This document shows positions 43,219-55,628 of a stretch of 64,000 bases of DNA, one piece after another. Made by a program: the position numbers and the translations under genes. This DNA comes from Verrucomicrobiia bacterium (lineage in GTDB: Bacteria > Verrucomicrobiota > Verrucomicrobiia > Opitutales > Cerasicoccaceae), in contig JAUIHT010000002.1 of assembly GCA_030432235.1 (NCBI GenBank), positions 62,001 to 126,000 of the forward strand, in the 5' to 3' direction. Within the stretch, counting starts at the first letter, position 1, and each line of letters begins with the position of its first letter. The notes under the pieces were generated by a model, which saw only the letters and a list, made by a program, of their open reading frames with translations, did no database searches and was not told the DNA's origin.

Positions 43219-44312
43219 GAGCGACGACGGCGCCAGCCCAGGAAAGCGACACTCATCAATCCGCAAGCCAAGGCATAGAAGCGTGGTTCCGGCACGGGCG
43301 AGGCCACACCCCATCCCATATCGGCGAGGAAAGCCAAATCCAAATCGGTGATGTACTTGCGCGAACCCACCGTGAGCGAGGGATCCATGATAGCCTCCTG
43401 AGAGTCACCAATGAGCAGTACCCCATCGACAATGGGCGTGCCCGTCAGACCTGCCGCCACATGCGCGCCATCGGTGTGAACCACATCGACTCCGGACCCC
43501 AGCAAATCGATGACGTCCGTGCCCAGCCAGTCCGTGCCCGACACCATGTCATTCCAGGTATTGCCCGTGCCGAACCCGATCGAGTGCAACATTTCGTGCA
43601 CGGCTACCGAGTACAGGTCATCCTTGCCGGCTTCAACGGGTGTATTGTAATCGAAGTGCCAATTAGCCGCCAACGTGGAAGCGCTATCGGTAAAGCCGTC
43701 ATTATCCGTATCGGTATCAAACCAGAGATTGCCGACGGAATAGCCCATTTCGATAGTCCCGCTGGCACCGGCGAGATCGAGCGCCAGTGTACTGAGGATA
43801 GGGCCACCCCGGAGATTCGCCGGGTTTGCTTCTGCCAGGAGGCCATCCACCGCGCTTTGAAAATCGGGGGTGCCGATACTCGAGCCGCCGCCGCTAAAGC
43901 CGAACGCGCCCGGGCCGCCCTGCCCCAACGTACTGCCCAGCAGATCGCGACCACCTACGAAGATGCGAAATTCGCTGTTGATGAAGCTGTATGTATTCAG
44001 CGTTTCCGTGCCCCCGGTTTCAGGATTGGTATACCTTAAATGAAAGTCCGCCGTCGCCGTGGTGCTGTTCGGGCCATCGGTGTGCGTGTAGGAAAACATA
44101 TCCTGGCTCAAAGGGCTGAGCGCGGTTGTGATGGCCCAACTGACATCCGTAGCGGCCTTTTCCAGCGTGGCCTGCGCCGTAGCGTTACCCGCGAAGAAGG
44201 TGTCGTGCGAGTAGTCCAGATTGATAGTGAGGGCCTGCGATGTCGTCGCGCAAAGCAACAGAACGGCACTCGACCCCAATGCACTTCGAAGCAGTGGCAG
44301 AGAAGAAAGCAT
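43215..44312 (-). CDS. secreted PEP-CTERM zinc metalloprotease
   Basis: 365 residues from the ATG at 44312 (MLSSLPLLRSALGSSAVLLL signal); the alternative TTG at 44363 adds a non-signal stretch. The metal site is VAVHEMLHSIGFGTGNTW (about 195), with HExxHxxGFG. The usual third ligand position (His/Asp three residues after the Gly) is Thr. A C-terminal PEP-CTERM tag follows: PVPEPRFYALACGLMSVAFL then GWRRRRS. It should be exported, anchored or released by exosortase and act on extracellular protein. It is convergent with the GH13 gene, and the two stops overlap by four bases. Confidence 0.82.
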   Translation of the reverse strand: MLSSLPLLRSALGSSAVLLLCATTSQALTINLDYSHDTFFAGNATAQATLEKAATDVSWAITTALSPLSQDMFSYTHTDGPNSTTATADFHLRYTNPETGGTETLNTYSFINSEFRIFVGGRDLLGSTLGQGGPGAFGFSGGGSSIGTPDFQSAVDGLLAEANPANLRGGPILSTLALDLAGASGTIEMGYSVGNLWFDTDTDNDGFTDSASTLAANWHFDYNTPVEAGKDDLYSVAVHEMLHSIGFGTGNTWNDMVSGTDWLGTDVIDLLGSGVDVVHTDGAHVAAGLTGTPIVDGVLLIGDSQEAIMDPSLTVGSRKYITDLDLAFLADMGWGVASPVPEPRFYALACGLMSVAFLGWRRRRS

Positions 44313-44391
44313 GCGAAGTAGAATAGCAAACGTATCAGCCAGGTCAAACCTTAGCGGTGTCAAAGAATCATCAAACCGCAGCTTGCTTGCG

Positions 44392-44976
44392 CTACTTCCC
44401 GTAGAAAAAGGGCCCTTCCCGCAAGTCCAGCTTTAGCTGGCCATCGATGAAGGCGACACCAAGAAATCGGCCTTTGTCCGGGTTAACCGTAAAAGTTTCC
44501 CGCATACCCATGGAGGGAAACACGAGAGTGAATCGTGCCGGAGGCCGCTCGTAATGGAAACTCACCGAGTCTGCGTACCCTCTGTTATCTGTCTTGAGCC
44601 GCTCCTCGAATATTACCTTACCATCCACAACCACCTGCACGGGCATCCAGTTGTACTGCTTCTGGAAATCGATAGTGATGATTTGCGGGTCCTGTGTGCC
44701 TTCCACATTGTTGGGATTCAAATCCGCCGGCGGCACGATCATAAAGATGCCCTCGGAGGCACCATAGTCCGTCTTGGTATTCGGCTCGGGTGTCTTGGCC
44801 TTCGAGTGAGGCTTTACGTTACGGTGAGGATTGTCCTGCGGATCCTCGCGTGCCTGCACGGGCTCGGCCGTCTGCAAGCGCGATTCCCCGTAGAGGTCGA
44901 TGGTCTCGCCGCATCCAGATACCAAGGCCGCTCCAACTATTAGCAGCAGGAAAAGCCATCGGCTGTCATGATTCAT
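44392..44976 (-). CDS. lipoprotein of unknown function
   Basis: 194 residues from the ATG at 44976: MNHDSRWLFLLLIVGAALVS then GCGETIDLYG gives a lipobox (VSGC, Cys at about 22). A charged Pro/Lys linker (about 35-68) is followed by a small beta domain with FMIVPPADLNPNN, IDFQKQYNWMPVQVVVDGKV, FTLVFPSMGMRETFTVN and RFLGVAFIDGQLKLDLREGP. No family was recognised. The start lies inside the last eleven bases of the MscS gene, so the two are probably translated together. Confidence 0.65.
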   Translation of the reverse strand: MNHDSRWLFLLLIVGAALVSGCGETIDLYGESRLQTAEPVQAREDPQDNPHRNVKPHSKAKTPEPNTKTDYGASEGIFMIVPPADLNPNNVEGTQDPQIITIDFQKQYNWMPVQVVVDGKVIFEERLKTDNRGYADSVSFHYERPPARFTLVFPSMGMRETFTVNPDKGRFLGVAFIDGQLKLDLREGPFFYGK

Positions 44977-46777
44977 CCTCGTTGCCATTGTCGTTCTTTT
45001 TCTCCAGCTCGATTGTCTGTGTGGGGAAGGCGAATTCGATATCATTTTCATCGAAGGCCTGCAAAATGGCGCGATTGACCAGCGTGCAATGCTCCAGATA
45101 GCTAAACCACCCACGCTCGCTGTTACGCTGAATGGCCTCGCCGCCATCTTCGATGAAATACCAGTAATAGACTTTGATGTTCAGATAATAGTCGCCGTAG
45201 TCACTGAAAGAAATAACTGGAGGCCGGCGTTCCAGGTCGCACTTGCCTTCCTGGACAACCTCATCACTGCGAAGTATTTCGTCCAATACCGCGATGGCAC
45301 GCTCCACTTTATCCGGCGGTATCCCATACGGAAGACTGATGTTCATCTCCCGGCGCAGATACTGACGCATCCCAAGGTTTTCCACTTCGTTGGAGACAAA
45401 TTGCATGTTTGGCACCACCAGCATCTCACCCGAGAGCAGGCGAATATGCGTCGACTGCATACGCACGTCGTCCACCTCTCCGATTTGCCCTTTATAGGAT
45501 ATCCAATCGCCGACCACGAAAGGGCGATTGATAAATATCGAAACCGCGCCGAAGAGATTCTGCGCCGTTTCCTTGCCCGCCAGCGAGAGCGCCAGGCCGA
45601 TGATGCCCAAGCCGGCGATGAGCGCTCCGACGTTAAAGCTGAGGAGGTTTTCCAAGATGAATATTGCCAGAAGCACAAACACAAACGTGTGCACCACCCT
45701 CTGAATGATCGTCACCGTCATCTTGCTGTACTCGTTGCCTTTGCCCGTCAGACGACCACGCACCAAGGTTCCCACCAAATCAGAGACGCCGAAGAACACC
45801 CAGATGACGGCGATGACGAGGACGACCTTGATGAAGTCCCAGTGGAGCTGGGCCAGCATAGGAGATAACTCGATAAAGGCGCCGCCCACGATGAATACCA
45901 AGGTGCCCAGGATAATGGCGACCGAAGTGCCGATACTTCGTATGATGGCGCCGATAATGGGCTTAGTCTTTCCCTCCATTCGATTTCCGAGAATGATGAT
46001 CTGCTTACGTGTCACTAAGCCCACCACACAGGCCAGCCCAATAGCCACCGCCAATATCAGCCACCCCCACCAGGGCGTGCGATCAAACATCGGGTAGAGA
46101 ACACGCCTGGCCAAAGCATCCTTGTTCTGTGTCTGGTAGACAGGCGGAATGGAGAGCATCGACTCCAGCAAGGCAGGCGCTTTCTGCAAAGTCTGTTCCG
46201 TAAACCGCCATTCGTCTCCTCCTGCTTCCCGCTGCAGGACTATGCTGCCGTCAGGCGCTTTACCGAGTTTTTGCCAAATCCATGCATGGTCTACTCCGTA
46301 GGGAAATAATTCGAACTTCGAAATATTGGATCGCTGGCTTGTCGACTGGCCGGGCAGTTCAATAGGACTGATTTCGCCGAGCCGATCAAAGACCGCTTTA
46401 AGAGCCAGAGTCTCCGAATCGGTCGCGGTATATCCGGAGGGCAGGGTTTGGTTGACGCGTTTTAAGTTATCGGAGCCCTCATAGAGAATGGCATTCATTC
46501 CCTCAATGAACGTCATGGTCGAATCCCGGGGGCTTTTTATCGAATCCCAACGTGGCTCGGCGGTGGTTTCGATACCGATAAGCTGACGGAATTCATTCGT
46601 AATCAGGTAACCAAACGATTCGAAAAAGTCCTTCAGGCTAGGCGGCTCCTGTCGCTTTTCAGGCACCATCCCGCCGCCCTCGCCTTCTTTAGAAACACCC
46701 AAGGATTGCGCCTGCGTCGAGACGGTGGCCAAGCCACTAATAACGGCTACGAAAAAGAAAAGGCGCCATTGAAGCAT
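44966..46777 (-). CDS. mechanosensitive ion channel, MscS family
   Basis: 603 residues from the ATG at 46777 (signal-like MLQWRLFFFVAVISGLATVS, AAAGG upstream). A TTG at 46816 would add 13 residues. An extended periplasmic domain (about 25-240) precedes membrane spans (about 245-420) and the MscS core. The pore helix region reads LIAGLGIIGLALSLAGKETA QNLFGAVSIF (about 390-420), followed by INRPFVVGDWISYKGQIGEV and MQSTHIRLLSGEMLVVPNMQ. Such channels open on membrane stretch and protect against osmotic shock. The long periplasmic part is like the larger members (MscK/YbdG-type). Confidence 0.9.
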   Translation of the reverse strand: MLQWRLFFFVAVISGLATVSTQAQSLGVSKEGEGGGMVPEKRQEPPSLKDFFESFGYLITNEFRQLIGIETTAEPRWDSIKSPRDSTMTFIEGMNAILYEGSDNLKRVNQTLPSGYTATDSETLALKAVFDRLGEISPIELPGQSTSQRSNISKFELFPYGVDHAWIWQKLGKAPDGSIVLQREAGGDEWRFTEQTLQKAPALLESMLSIPPVYQTQNKDALARRVLYPMFDRTPWWGWLILAVAIGLACVVGLVTRKQIIILGNRMEGKTKPIIGAIIRSIGTSVAIILGTLVFIVGGAFIELSPMLAQLHWDFIKVVLVIAVIWVFFGVSDLVGTLVRGRLTGKGNEYSKMTVTIIQRVVHTFVFVLLAIFILENLLSFNVGALIAGLGIIGLALSLAGKETAQNLFGAVSIFINRPFVVGDWISYKGQIGEVDDVRMQSTHIRLLSGEMLVVPNMQFVSNEVENLGMRQYLRREMNISLPYGIPPDKVERAIAVLDEILRSDEVVQEGKCDLERRPPVISFSDYGDYYLNIKVYYWYFIEDGGEAIQRNSERGWFSYLEHCTLVNRAILQAFDENDIEFAFPTQTIELEKKNDNGNEDES

Positions 46778-46830
46778 GACGCCTTTCTGTATGAACACGG
46801 AGGCCGTGCGGGGCAAGGAGAGTTTATAAA

Positions 46831-49272
46831 CTACTCGGCATCCTCTTCCTCTACGTCCTCGACTTCAACCACGCGGCAGATGCCGACCAGCTTGTCGCCC
46901 GATGACAGGTTGATGAGGCGAACGCCCTGCGTGGCACGACCGATGACCCGTACATCCTTGACGGGAGAGCGCACAGCCTGCCCACCGTTGGTGAACATCA
47001 TGACTTCGTCTCCCTCGTGGACGCTGAGTGCGCCGGCTACGACCGACGTGGTCTTCAGCGCGATGATACCGGAGCCGCCACGGCTCTGCGTGCGGTACTC
47101 GGAGTACTCGGTGCGCTTGCCCTGACCGTTCTCACCGGCGATAAGGAGCGTGGCGTTGGGGTCGACCACCTCAATGGCCTTCACACAATCGCCTGCCTTC
47201 TTAAGCGTGACACCCTTGACTCCACGGGTGGCGCGACCCTGGTCCCGCAGATCCGTTTCCTTGAAGCGGATCGACATGCCCTCGCGCGTGACGATAACCA
47301 ACTCGTCCTCGCCGGACGTGAGTTTGGTGCCGATCAGCTCGTCGTCCTCGTCAATTTTGATACCGATGAGGCCGCCCTTGCGGTAATTCTGGTACTCGGC
47401 CAGGTTCGTCTTTTTGACGATCCCCTTCTTGGTGCACATGACCAGATGCTGGGTATCGCCGAAGTCCTTAATGCAAATCATGGAGGCGATGTGCTCGTCC
47501 TTCTGCATCTGCAGGACGTTGACCACCGAGCGACCCTTGGCCGTGCGGGTGCCTTCGGGAATCTCGTAGACCTTCTCCACGTAGACACGGCCGTTGTTCA
47601 TGAAGAACATAATGTAGTCGTGCGTTGAGGCGGTGAAGAGGTGTTCGGTGAAATCGTCGTCGTGCTGGCCGCTGCCGATGACGCCCTTACCGCCGCGCTT
47701 CTGCGAACGGTAGCTGCTGACGGCGGTGCGCTTGATGAAACCGTTGTGCGAAACAGTGATGATGCAACCTTCGTTGGCAATGACGTCCTCCATGCGAAAC
47801 TCGCCTTCCTCCGGCTGGATGAGGCTGCGACGCGGGCTTTCGAAGCGAGCGCGCAGTGCGGTAAGCTCGTCCTTGATGACGCCAAGCAGGATTTGCTCGT
47901 TGTCGAGAATCGAGCGGTAGTACTCGATCTTCTGCATCAACTCGCGGTACTCCTCCTCGATCTTCTCACGCTCAAGACCGGTGAGCTGGTACAGGCGCAT
48001 GTCGAGGATGGCCAGGGTCTGCCGCTCGGTCAGCGGATACTTGGCCATCAAACGCTCCTTGGCATCGTCACGGCTCTTGGAGGCACGGATTATCTTAACG
48101 AAGTCGTCGAGATTGTTGAGCGCGATCTTGTAGCCTTCGAGGATGTGAGCGCGGTCCTCGGCTTTCTTCAAAAGGTACTGGGTGCGGCGGTAAACGACCT
48201 CGCGGCGATGCTCGAGGTAGCATTCGAGCATTTCCTTGATGTTCATCTGCTTGGGCCGGCGGTCGTCGAGGGCCAGCAGGATGACGCCGAAGGACGACTC
48301 GAACTGAGTCATCTTGGCGATCTTGTTGACGACCACGCGGGAAGACTCGCCGCGCTTAAGCTCGATGACGATACGGGTATTTTCGTCGGACTCGTCGCGC
48401 AGGTCACTGGCCTCGTCGATGGACTTGTCGTGAATCAACTCGGCGATCTTGGAGGTCAGGTTGGCGCGGTTGACGTTGTACGGAATCTCCGTAATAACAA
48501 CCTGCTCCTTGCCGCCCTTAAGCTCCTCGGTGTGTGCGGTGCCGCGTACGCGCACAATGCCGCGACCGGTACGCATGTACTGCTCGATGCCCTTGAGACC
48601 CACGACAGAGCCGCCGGTGGGAAAGTCCGGGCCGGGCAACACCTTCATGATTTCGTCGATGGAACAACCGGGCTTGTCGATGAGCAGCGTGACCGCGTCG
48701 ATGAGCTCACCGAGGTTGTGCGGCGGGATATTCGTCGTCATACCGACGGCGATACCGGTGGAGCCGTTCATCAACAGGTTGGGCAAACCGGCCGGCACCA
48801 CGCTGGGTTCGACGGTTTCCTCGTTGTAATTGGGGACGAAGTCGACCGTCTCCAGATCAATGTCGCGGATCAGCTCCTCGGCGATGGCGGCGAGGCGGCT
48901 TTCAGTATAACGATAAGCCGCAGGCGGGTCACCGTCGATACTGCCGAAGTTGCCCTGCGGGTCGATCAGCGGATAGCGCACCACCCAGGTCTGGCCCATG
49001 CGCACAAGCGCGTCGTAGACGGACTGGTCACCGTGCGGGTGGTATTTACCCAGCACTTCCCCGACGACTGCGGCGCACTTCTTGAAGGGCCGGTTGTGCG
49101 ACAAGCCGAGTTGGCTCATGGCATAGAGGATGCGGCGCTGCACGGGCTTGAGACCGTCGCGGGCATCTGGCAGAGCGCGGGAAACAATGACGGACATCGA
49201 GTAGTCGATGTAGGCCGTCTCCATAATCTCCGTGATGGAGCGGGGCTCGAGGCGTTCGTTTTCGGTATACAT
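46831..49272 (-). CDS. gyrA: DNA gyrase subunit A
   Basis: 813 residues. N-terminal [20 protein letters not shown] then [20 protein letters not shown] is conserved. The DNA-cleaving Tyr is in [16 protein letters not shown] (about 122). The quinolone-resistance-determining area lies around [17 protein letters not shown]. The C-terminal half is six beta-pinwheel blades with the GyrA-box-like [12 protein letters not shown] (about 525). The GyrA box rules out ParC. With GyrB it introduces negative supercoils. The gene is 101 bases downstream of gyrB on the same strand, the gap being filled by the CACGAAG repeat. An acidic tail ([13 protein letters not shown]) ends the protein. Confidence 0.97.
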   Translation of the reverse strand: MYTENERLEPRSITEIMETAYIDYSMSVIVSRALPDARDGLKPVQRRILYAMSQLGLSHNRPFKKCAAVVGEVLGKYHPHGDQSVYDALVRMGQTWVVRYPLIDPQGNFGSIDGDPPAAYRYTESRLAAIAEELIRDIDLETVDFVPNYNEETVEPSVVPAGLPNLLMNGSTGIAVGMTTNIPPHNLGELIDAVTLLIDKPGCSIDEIMKVLPGPDFPTGGSVVGLKGIEQYMRTGRGIVRVRGTAHTEELKGGKEQVVITEIPYNVNRANLTSKIAELIHDKSIDEASDLRDESDENTRIVIELKRGESSRVVVNKIAKMTQFESSFGVILLALDDRRPKQMNIKEMLECYLEHRREVVYRRTQYLLKKAEDRAHILEGYKIALNNLDDFVKIIRASKSRDDAKERLMAKYPLTERQTLAILDMRLYQLTGLEREKIEEEYRELMQKIEYYRSILDNEQILLGVIKDELTALRARFESPRRSLIQPEEGEFRMEDVIANEGCIITVSHNGFIKRTAVSSYRSQKRGGKGVIGSGQHDDDFTEHLFTASTHDYIMFFMNNGRVYVEKVYEIPEGTRTAKGRSVVNVLQMQKDEHIASMICIKDFGDTQHLVMCTKKGIVKKTNLAEYQNYRKGGLIGIKIDEDDELIGTKLTSGEDELVIVTREGMSIRFKETDLRDQGRATRGVKGVTLKKAGDCVKAIEVVDPNATLLIAGENGQGKRTEYSEYRTQSRGGSGIIALKTTSVVAGALSVHEGDEVMMFTNGGQAVRSPVKDVRVIGRATQGVRLINLSSGDKLVGICRVVEVEDVEEEDAE

Positions 49273-49289
49273 TTTGGAAAGGGATTTTG

Positions 49290-49372
49290 AGTCACGAAGA
49301 ACACAAAGTAGACACGAAGTTCACAAAGTTGGCTTGGTGCTCTTCGTGAATTCTTCGTGAGCTTCGTGGCTA
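49290..49372. repeat. inverted-arm word repeat (CACGAAG family) between gyrB and gyrA
   Basis: The left arm AGTCACGAAGAACACAAAGT then AGACACGAAGTTCACAAAG (49290-49328) has the word CACGAAG/CACAAAG every ten or so bases. The right arm TCTTCGTGAATTCTTCGTGA then GCTTCGTGGCTA (49341-49372) is its mirror. Both arms can pair in several registers. The same kind of word repeat is widespread in intergenic DNA of diverse bacteria (general knowledge). The right arm ends two bases before the gyrB stop codon. Confidence 0.75.
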
Positions 49373-49373
49373 T

Positions 49374-52037
<2,664 letters not shown>

Positions 52038-53138
52038 TCAGCCCCCGCTGGACAAATTCCCGTAAAAACGCCGCCATTTTTCCCCGAAAACTTTGACGGA
52101 AAAGCGCTCCAAATCCGCGGCCTGAACGGTCGGCAAGGCGCGCCTTTCGTCCAGAATTTCCGTGAGTCGATCCGCCAACGCAGCGGGGTCGCCGTCGGGG
52201 AAGAGAAATCCGTTTTGACCATTTCGTATGACATCCGCGGGACCTCCCGATGCCGATGCGATGACCGGTACTCCGGCGAACAAGGCCTCCAGCATGGCCA
52301 GGCCCCACGGTTCGTTTTCCGAACACACCAGCAGGGCGTCGATTTCCGTGAAAAAGGCGGTGGTGTCCCTGACCGGTCCGCGCCAGGTTACGCAGCCCCC
52401 CAGGCCGAGGCGCTCGGTCTCGGCCCGGAGGAAAGCGGCGTATTCCCGCGAGGCGGGGTCGTCCAGCGTGGCGCCCACATGCGTGAAGTGGACGCGCGCG
52501 CGCCGCTCCGGCGAGAGTTTTGCCAGAGCTTCCAGGACCAGATGCCAGCGTTTCCACCGTACCAGCGCCCCGAGCCCACCCAGGCGCAAGACCGGGCCGG
52601 GCCTGCGCGGAATCGGGGCCACCTCTCCCAGCGGCGCACCGGGGAAGCAATTTTTCCAGGAGACATCCGGCAAGCCGTAGTAGCGCTTCATCGAAGGGCA
52701 GAGGAAGGTCAGACGTGACCCCAGCAGCAGCGCCATCCAACGATAAAACCAGCGATGCCGGCCGTTGGCATGCACCGTGACCACACAACGGGTATGCCCA
52801 AGCAGGCCCAGCCATTTGGCGATGAGCATCCCGGCACGCGAGTGCCCGTGGAAAATCAGATGCGGGTGCCTCTGCAACAGGAAATGAACACGCAGCCCTA
52901 GCAGGAAGCAGCTCCAGATGGTGTGCGGACAGTAGAGCGACTCGGCCTTCAGCGACGGCACCCGCATGAGTGGCAGGCGTGGCCCGCGTGTTTGCTGGAA
53001 GGACTCCCCTACGACGAGGATGTTCCGCGCACCGTTATGTAGCGAAGCGGCGCGGATGTAGTTGAGCACGCCGCCGACATCCTCGCCGTAGCCGGTGAAG
53101 TGCAAGACGGTGGGAATTTTCTCTCCGCTTTTACTCAC
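52038..53138 (-). CDS. group 1 (GT4) glycosyltransferase
   Basis: 366 residues from a GTG start overlapping the stop of the upstream flippase gene by eight bases. The two-domain GT-B fold is seen: N-terminal LHFTGYGEDVGGVLNYIRAA, linker region LRLGGLGALVRWKRWHLVLE, and the donor-site motif ALLVCSENEPWGLAMLEALF (about 285) followed by AGVPVIASASGGPADVIRNG. The E-x7-E pair is present. It adds a sugar to a growing surface polysaccharide or lipid-linked oligosaccharide. The set GT-flippase-GT suggests a surface polysaccharide locus. Confidence 0.85.
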   Translation of the reverse strand: MSKSGEKIPTVLHFTGYGEDVGGVLNYIRAASLHNGARNILVVGESFQQTRGPRLPLMRVPSLKAESLYCPHTIWSCFLLGLRVHFLLQRHPHLIFHGHSRAGMLIAKWLGLLGHTRCVVTVHANGRHRWFYRWMALLLGSRLTFLCPSMKRYYGLPDVSWKNCFPGAPLGEVAPIPRRPGPVLRLGGLGALVRWKRWHLVLEALAKLSPERRARVHFTHVGATLDDPASREYAAFLRAETERLGLGGCVTWRGPVRDTTAFFTEIDALLVCSENEPWGLAMLEALFAGVPVIASASGGPADVIRNGQNGFLFPDGDPAALADRLTEILDERRALPTVQAADLERFSVKVFGEKWRRFYGNLSSGG

Positions 53139-54378
53139 GGCCTACCCTTCTACGTCGTGAAAAGGCAAATACCCCCGCCAGGATGAGCACCTCGCTGGCC
53201 AGATAAATGGTGGCCGCCGCCAGCATACCGTAACGCGGGATCAGAATGAAGTCCGCCACCATACTGGCCACCGCCACCGGCCCGATAACCAGGAGCGGCC
53301 TACGTGCGTCGGCCTGCGCCCAGAATCCCCAAGTATAGATGCCGCTGATGACCAGCACCAGCTTACCCGTAAACAGCAATGCAAAGGGCAGCGCCGCGTC
53401 CAGGTAAACGATGCCGTAGAGCAGCCGGTAACCCCAGGGCGCAATCAGGAAGGCCGCCGCCGAGAGCACCAACGCACCCGCGCCAAAGGTCAGGGCCAAG
53501 TGGTCCTGACGGGCGCGCAGACTGTCGGGGTCCTCACGCTGCCACCGCACGAAGCGCGGATAGAGCAACACCGGGATGATTTGCAGAAAAGTCGCCAGGC
53601 TGTTGGCCAGCATCAGCGCGGTGCGGTAGCTGCCGAGCTCCTGCACCGAGTACAGCCAGCCCACCAAGGGCGCCTCCAGGGCGTTGTAGGCAAACATCAG
53701 CACCCCTGTGACGAAGATCAGGCCGTTCTCACGGGCCAGCCGCCACATGTCCTTCAGCGCCGACAAGCCCACACGCGGCAGCTTCTTTTCAAAGAGCGCC
53801 CAGGTCCACATCAGGCCCCAGGCAAACATCGAGCCCGCCAGGTAGGGAATCAAATCCATCCCCGCCGGAGACCCCGGGCGCACCAGCACGAACAGCAGGA
53901 CTGCATTGACCAACGCCAGCACGGTATTGGCAGCGTAAAAGGCGGGCATGCGTTCGCGCGCCTGCAAGAGCCAGGTGGGCTGCACCGTGGCAAAGAAAAA
54001 GACCGGCAGGGCCAGCAAGAGGCTCAGGCGGCCCTCCTCCGGTAAGCCGTTTATCAGGACAAACCCAAGGCCCACTCCGAACAGCAGCAGGACATTGACC
54101 ACCTGAAAAAGTGCGTAGGTGGCAGCCATCCGCTCGGTGCCGTCCTCTTTTTCATAGTCAGCGAAATGACGCACCAGCAGCACCTCCAACCGCATTCCGG
54201 CGAAGAGGTAAAAGGCGGGCAACAGAACGAACACCACGCCGGAGATACCCAGCTTTTCCGGGCCCAGGCAACGCGCCGCCCAGACGCCTCCGGCCAGCGA
54301 GGCGAGCTTGCCCACTGCCTGCAGCACGACCATCCCACCGCCTTGACGCAGCCAGGCTGGAAACGAGGCCAGCTTCAT
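53131..54378 (-). CDS. polysaccharide flippase (MOP/Wzx-like)
   Basis: 415 residues from the ATG at 54378; GGAGGTGG six bases upstream decides for this start. About twelve hydrophobic spans and LQAVGKLASLAGGVWAARCL GPEKLG at the N-terminus are typical of O-antigen/teichoic-acid flippases of the MOP superfamily, which flip lipid-linked oligosaccharides across the inner membrane. The stop of the second glycosyltransferase and this ATG overlap (ATGA). Confidence 0.83.
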   Translation of the reverse strand: MKLASFPAWLRQGGGMVVLQAVGKLASLAGGVWAARCLGPEKLGISGVVFVLLPAFYLFAGMRLEVLLVRHFADYEKEDGTERMAATYALFQVVNVLLLFGVGLGFVLINGLPEEGRLSLLLALPVFFFATVQPTWLLQARERMPAFYAANTVLALVNAVLLFVLVRPGSPAGMDLIPYLAGSMFAWGLMWTWALFEKKLPRVGLSALKDMWRLARENGLIFVTGVLMFAYNALEAPLVGWLYSVQELGSYRTALMLANSLATFLQIIPVLLYPRFVRWQREDPDSLRARQDHLALTFGAGALVLSAAAFLIAPWGYRLLYGIVYLDAALPFALLFTGKLVLVISGIYTWGFWAQADARRPLLVIGPVAVASMVADFILIPRYGMLAAATIYLASEVLILAGVFAFSRRRRVGRE

Positions 54379-55586
54379 CGAGCCACCTCCGCGATAGCGT
54401 CCCACATTTCCTCAGCCTTGCGCTCGGCCTGAAAGAGCCGCAGGGCGCGTTTTCGGCCCGCTTCACCCATGCACCGCCGCAGGTCGGCATCGTCGATAAG
54501 TTTGCGCAGCGCCTCGGCCAAGGCGGCAGGATTCTCTTTCGGAACGACCAAACCCGTCTCTCCCTCAGCCACCACCTCGGGCAAGCCGCCCGACCGCGCC
54601 ACCACCACCGGCAAGCCCGCCATCATAGCCTCGGCTGCTACCCGCCCGAAGGCCTCCTCGGTAATTGTCGGCACCACGGCAATATCCATGCGCCACAGCA
54701 CCTCGGCAACACCATCGCGATGCCCGAGAAAACGCACACGGTCGGACAAACCAAGCGCTTCGGCCTGTTGTTGAATCTTCTCCGGAAAGGCGTCGTTCTC
54801 CGTACTGCCCGTGTCGGGAAAATGTCCGCCAAGGAAGAAAAAGCGCACATGCGGATATTCCTTGGCCAACAGACGGGCCGCTTCCAGATAAGCCTCGCCC
54901 CCTTTCCAGGGTAGCAGGTATCCCGGCAGGACCACACCGAGCTCGCCGGGGGCCAAGCCCAACTCCGCACGATGCGCTTCGGCGGGTCGACCTTCGCGCA
55001 GGTAGATTTCCGGCTCAAGGCCATTGTAGACGAGTCGGCACCGGTGCGGATGGATGAGCCCGCGTTCGACAAGAAAACGTTGCTGCCAGCGCGAGACCTG
55101 CGTGGTGAAATCCGCCGCACGGCAAAGGGCACGTGTCAGCCACGACGGCGGGATATCGGTATCGCGCGTATGAACGAAGCTGGGAACACCAAGCAGGCGG
55201 CCCAGCGGCACGGCGTAGGGAATGCCCCGCCAGCCGTCGCCAAAAATCACTACGGGGCGCAGCCTGACCCCCAACCACCACAGGCGCAGCAGGGAAAAAA
55301 CATAGCCGAAGGGCTGTCTCATTAAATGCCGCTGGACCAGCGGCAACTCGACCACCTCCACCCTCGTACGACGCGCCTCCCGGCCAATGGCCGCCTCCGG
55401 ACGGCAGAGCAGAACCGGGCGCAGCCCTGGAGGCGGAGAATGGTGCAAAACGGACAGCAGGCTCTTCTCAGCCCCACCCAACTGCCTCTCCGTCGAGACA
55501 AACAGCACGCAGCGCCCGCCGGAATCAGCCGCCGGAGCCGCGCGATTTGCTTGAACATTTGCTGATGGCGCGTTGTCTTTCAGCAC
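54375..55586 (-). CDS. group 1 (GT4) glycosyltransferase
   Basis: 403 residues from the GTG at 55586, with GGAG five bases before it. The frame is open much further up (to 55937) but that part overlaps rodA and has no glycosyltransferase similarity. N-terminal CVLFVSTERQLGGAEKSLLS is the acceptor-domain start. PWKGGEAYLEAARLLAKEYP and RFFFLGGHFPDTG are mid-protein. The donor motif TITEEAFGRVAAEAMMAGLP is at about 325. It works with the two downstream genes in a surface polysaccharide pathway. It is divergent from rodA with only 42 bases between the starts. Confidence 0.83.
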   Translation of the reverse strand: MLKDNAPSANVQANRAAPAADSGGRCVLFVSTERQLGGAEKSLLSVLHHSPPPGLRPVLLCRPEAAIGREARRTRVEVVELPLVQRHLMRQPFGYVFSLLRLWWLGVRLRPVVIFGDGWRGIPYAVPLGRLLGVPSFVHTRDTDIPPSWLTRALCRAADFTTQVSRWQQRFLVERGLIHPHRCRLVYNGLEPEIYLREGRPAEAHRAELGLAPGELGVVLPGYLLPWKGGEAYLEAARLLAKEYPHVRFFFLGGHFPDTGSTENDAFPEKIQQQAEALGLSDRVRFLGHRDGVAEVLWRMDIAVVPTITEEAFGRVAAEAMMAGLPVVVARSGGLPEVVAEGETGLVVPKENPAALAEALRKLIDDADLRRCMGEAGRKRALRLFQAERKAEEMWDAIAEVAR

Positions 55587-55628
55587 AGCAACTCCAGGAA
55601 TGAAACCATCGCGTAACAATAAAAGCCC

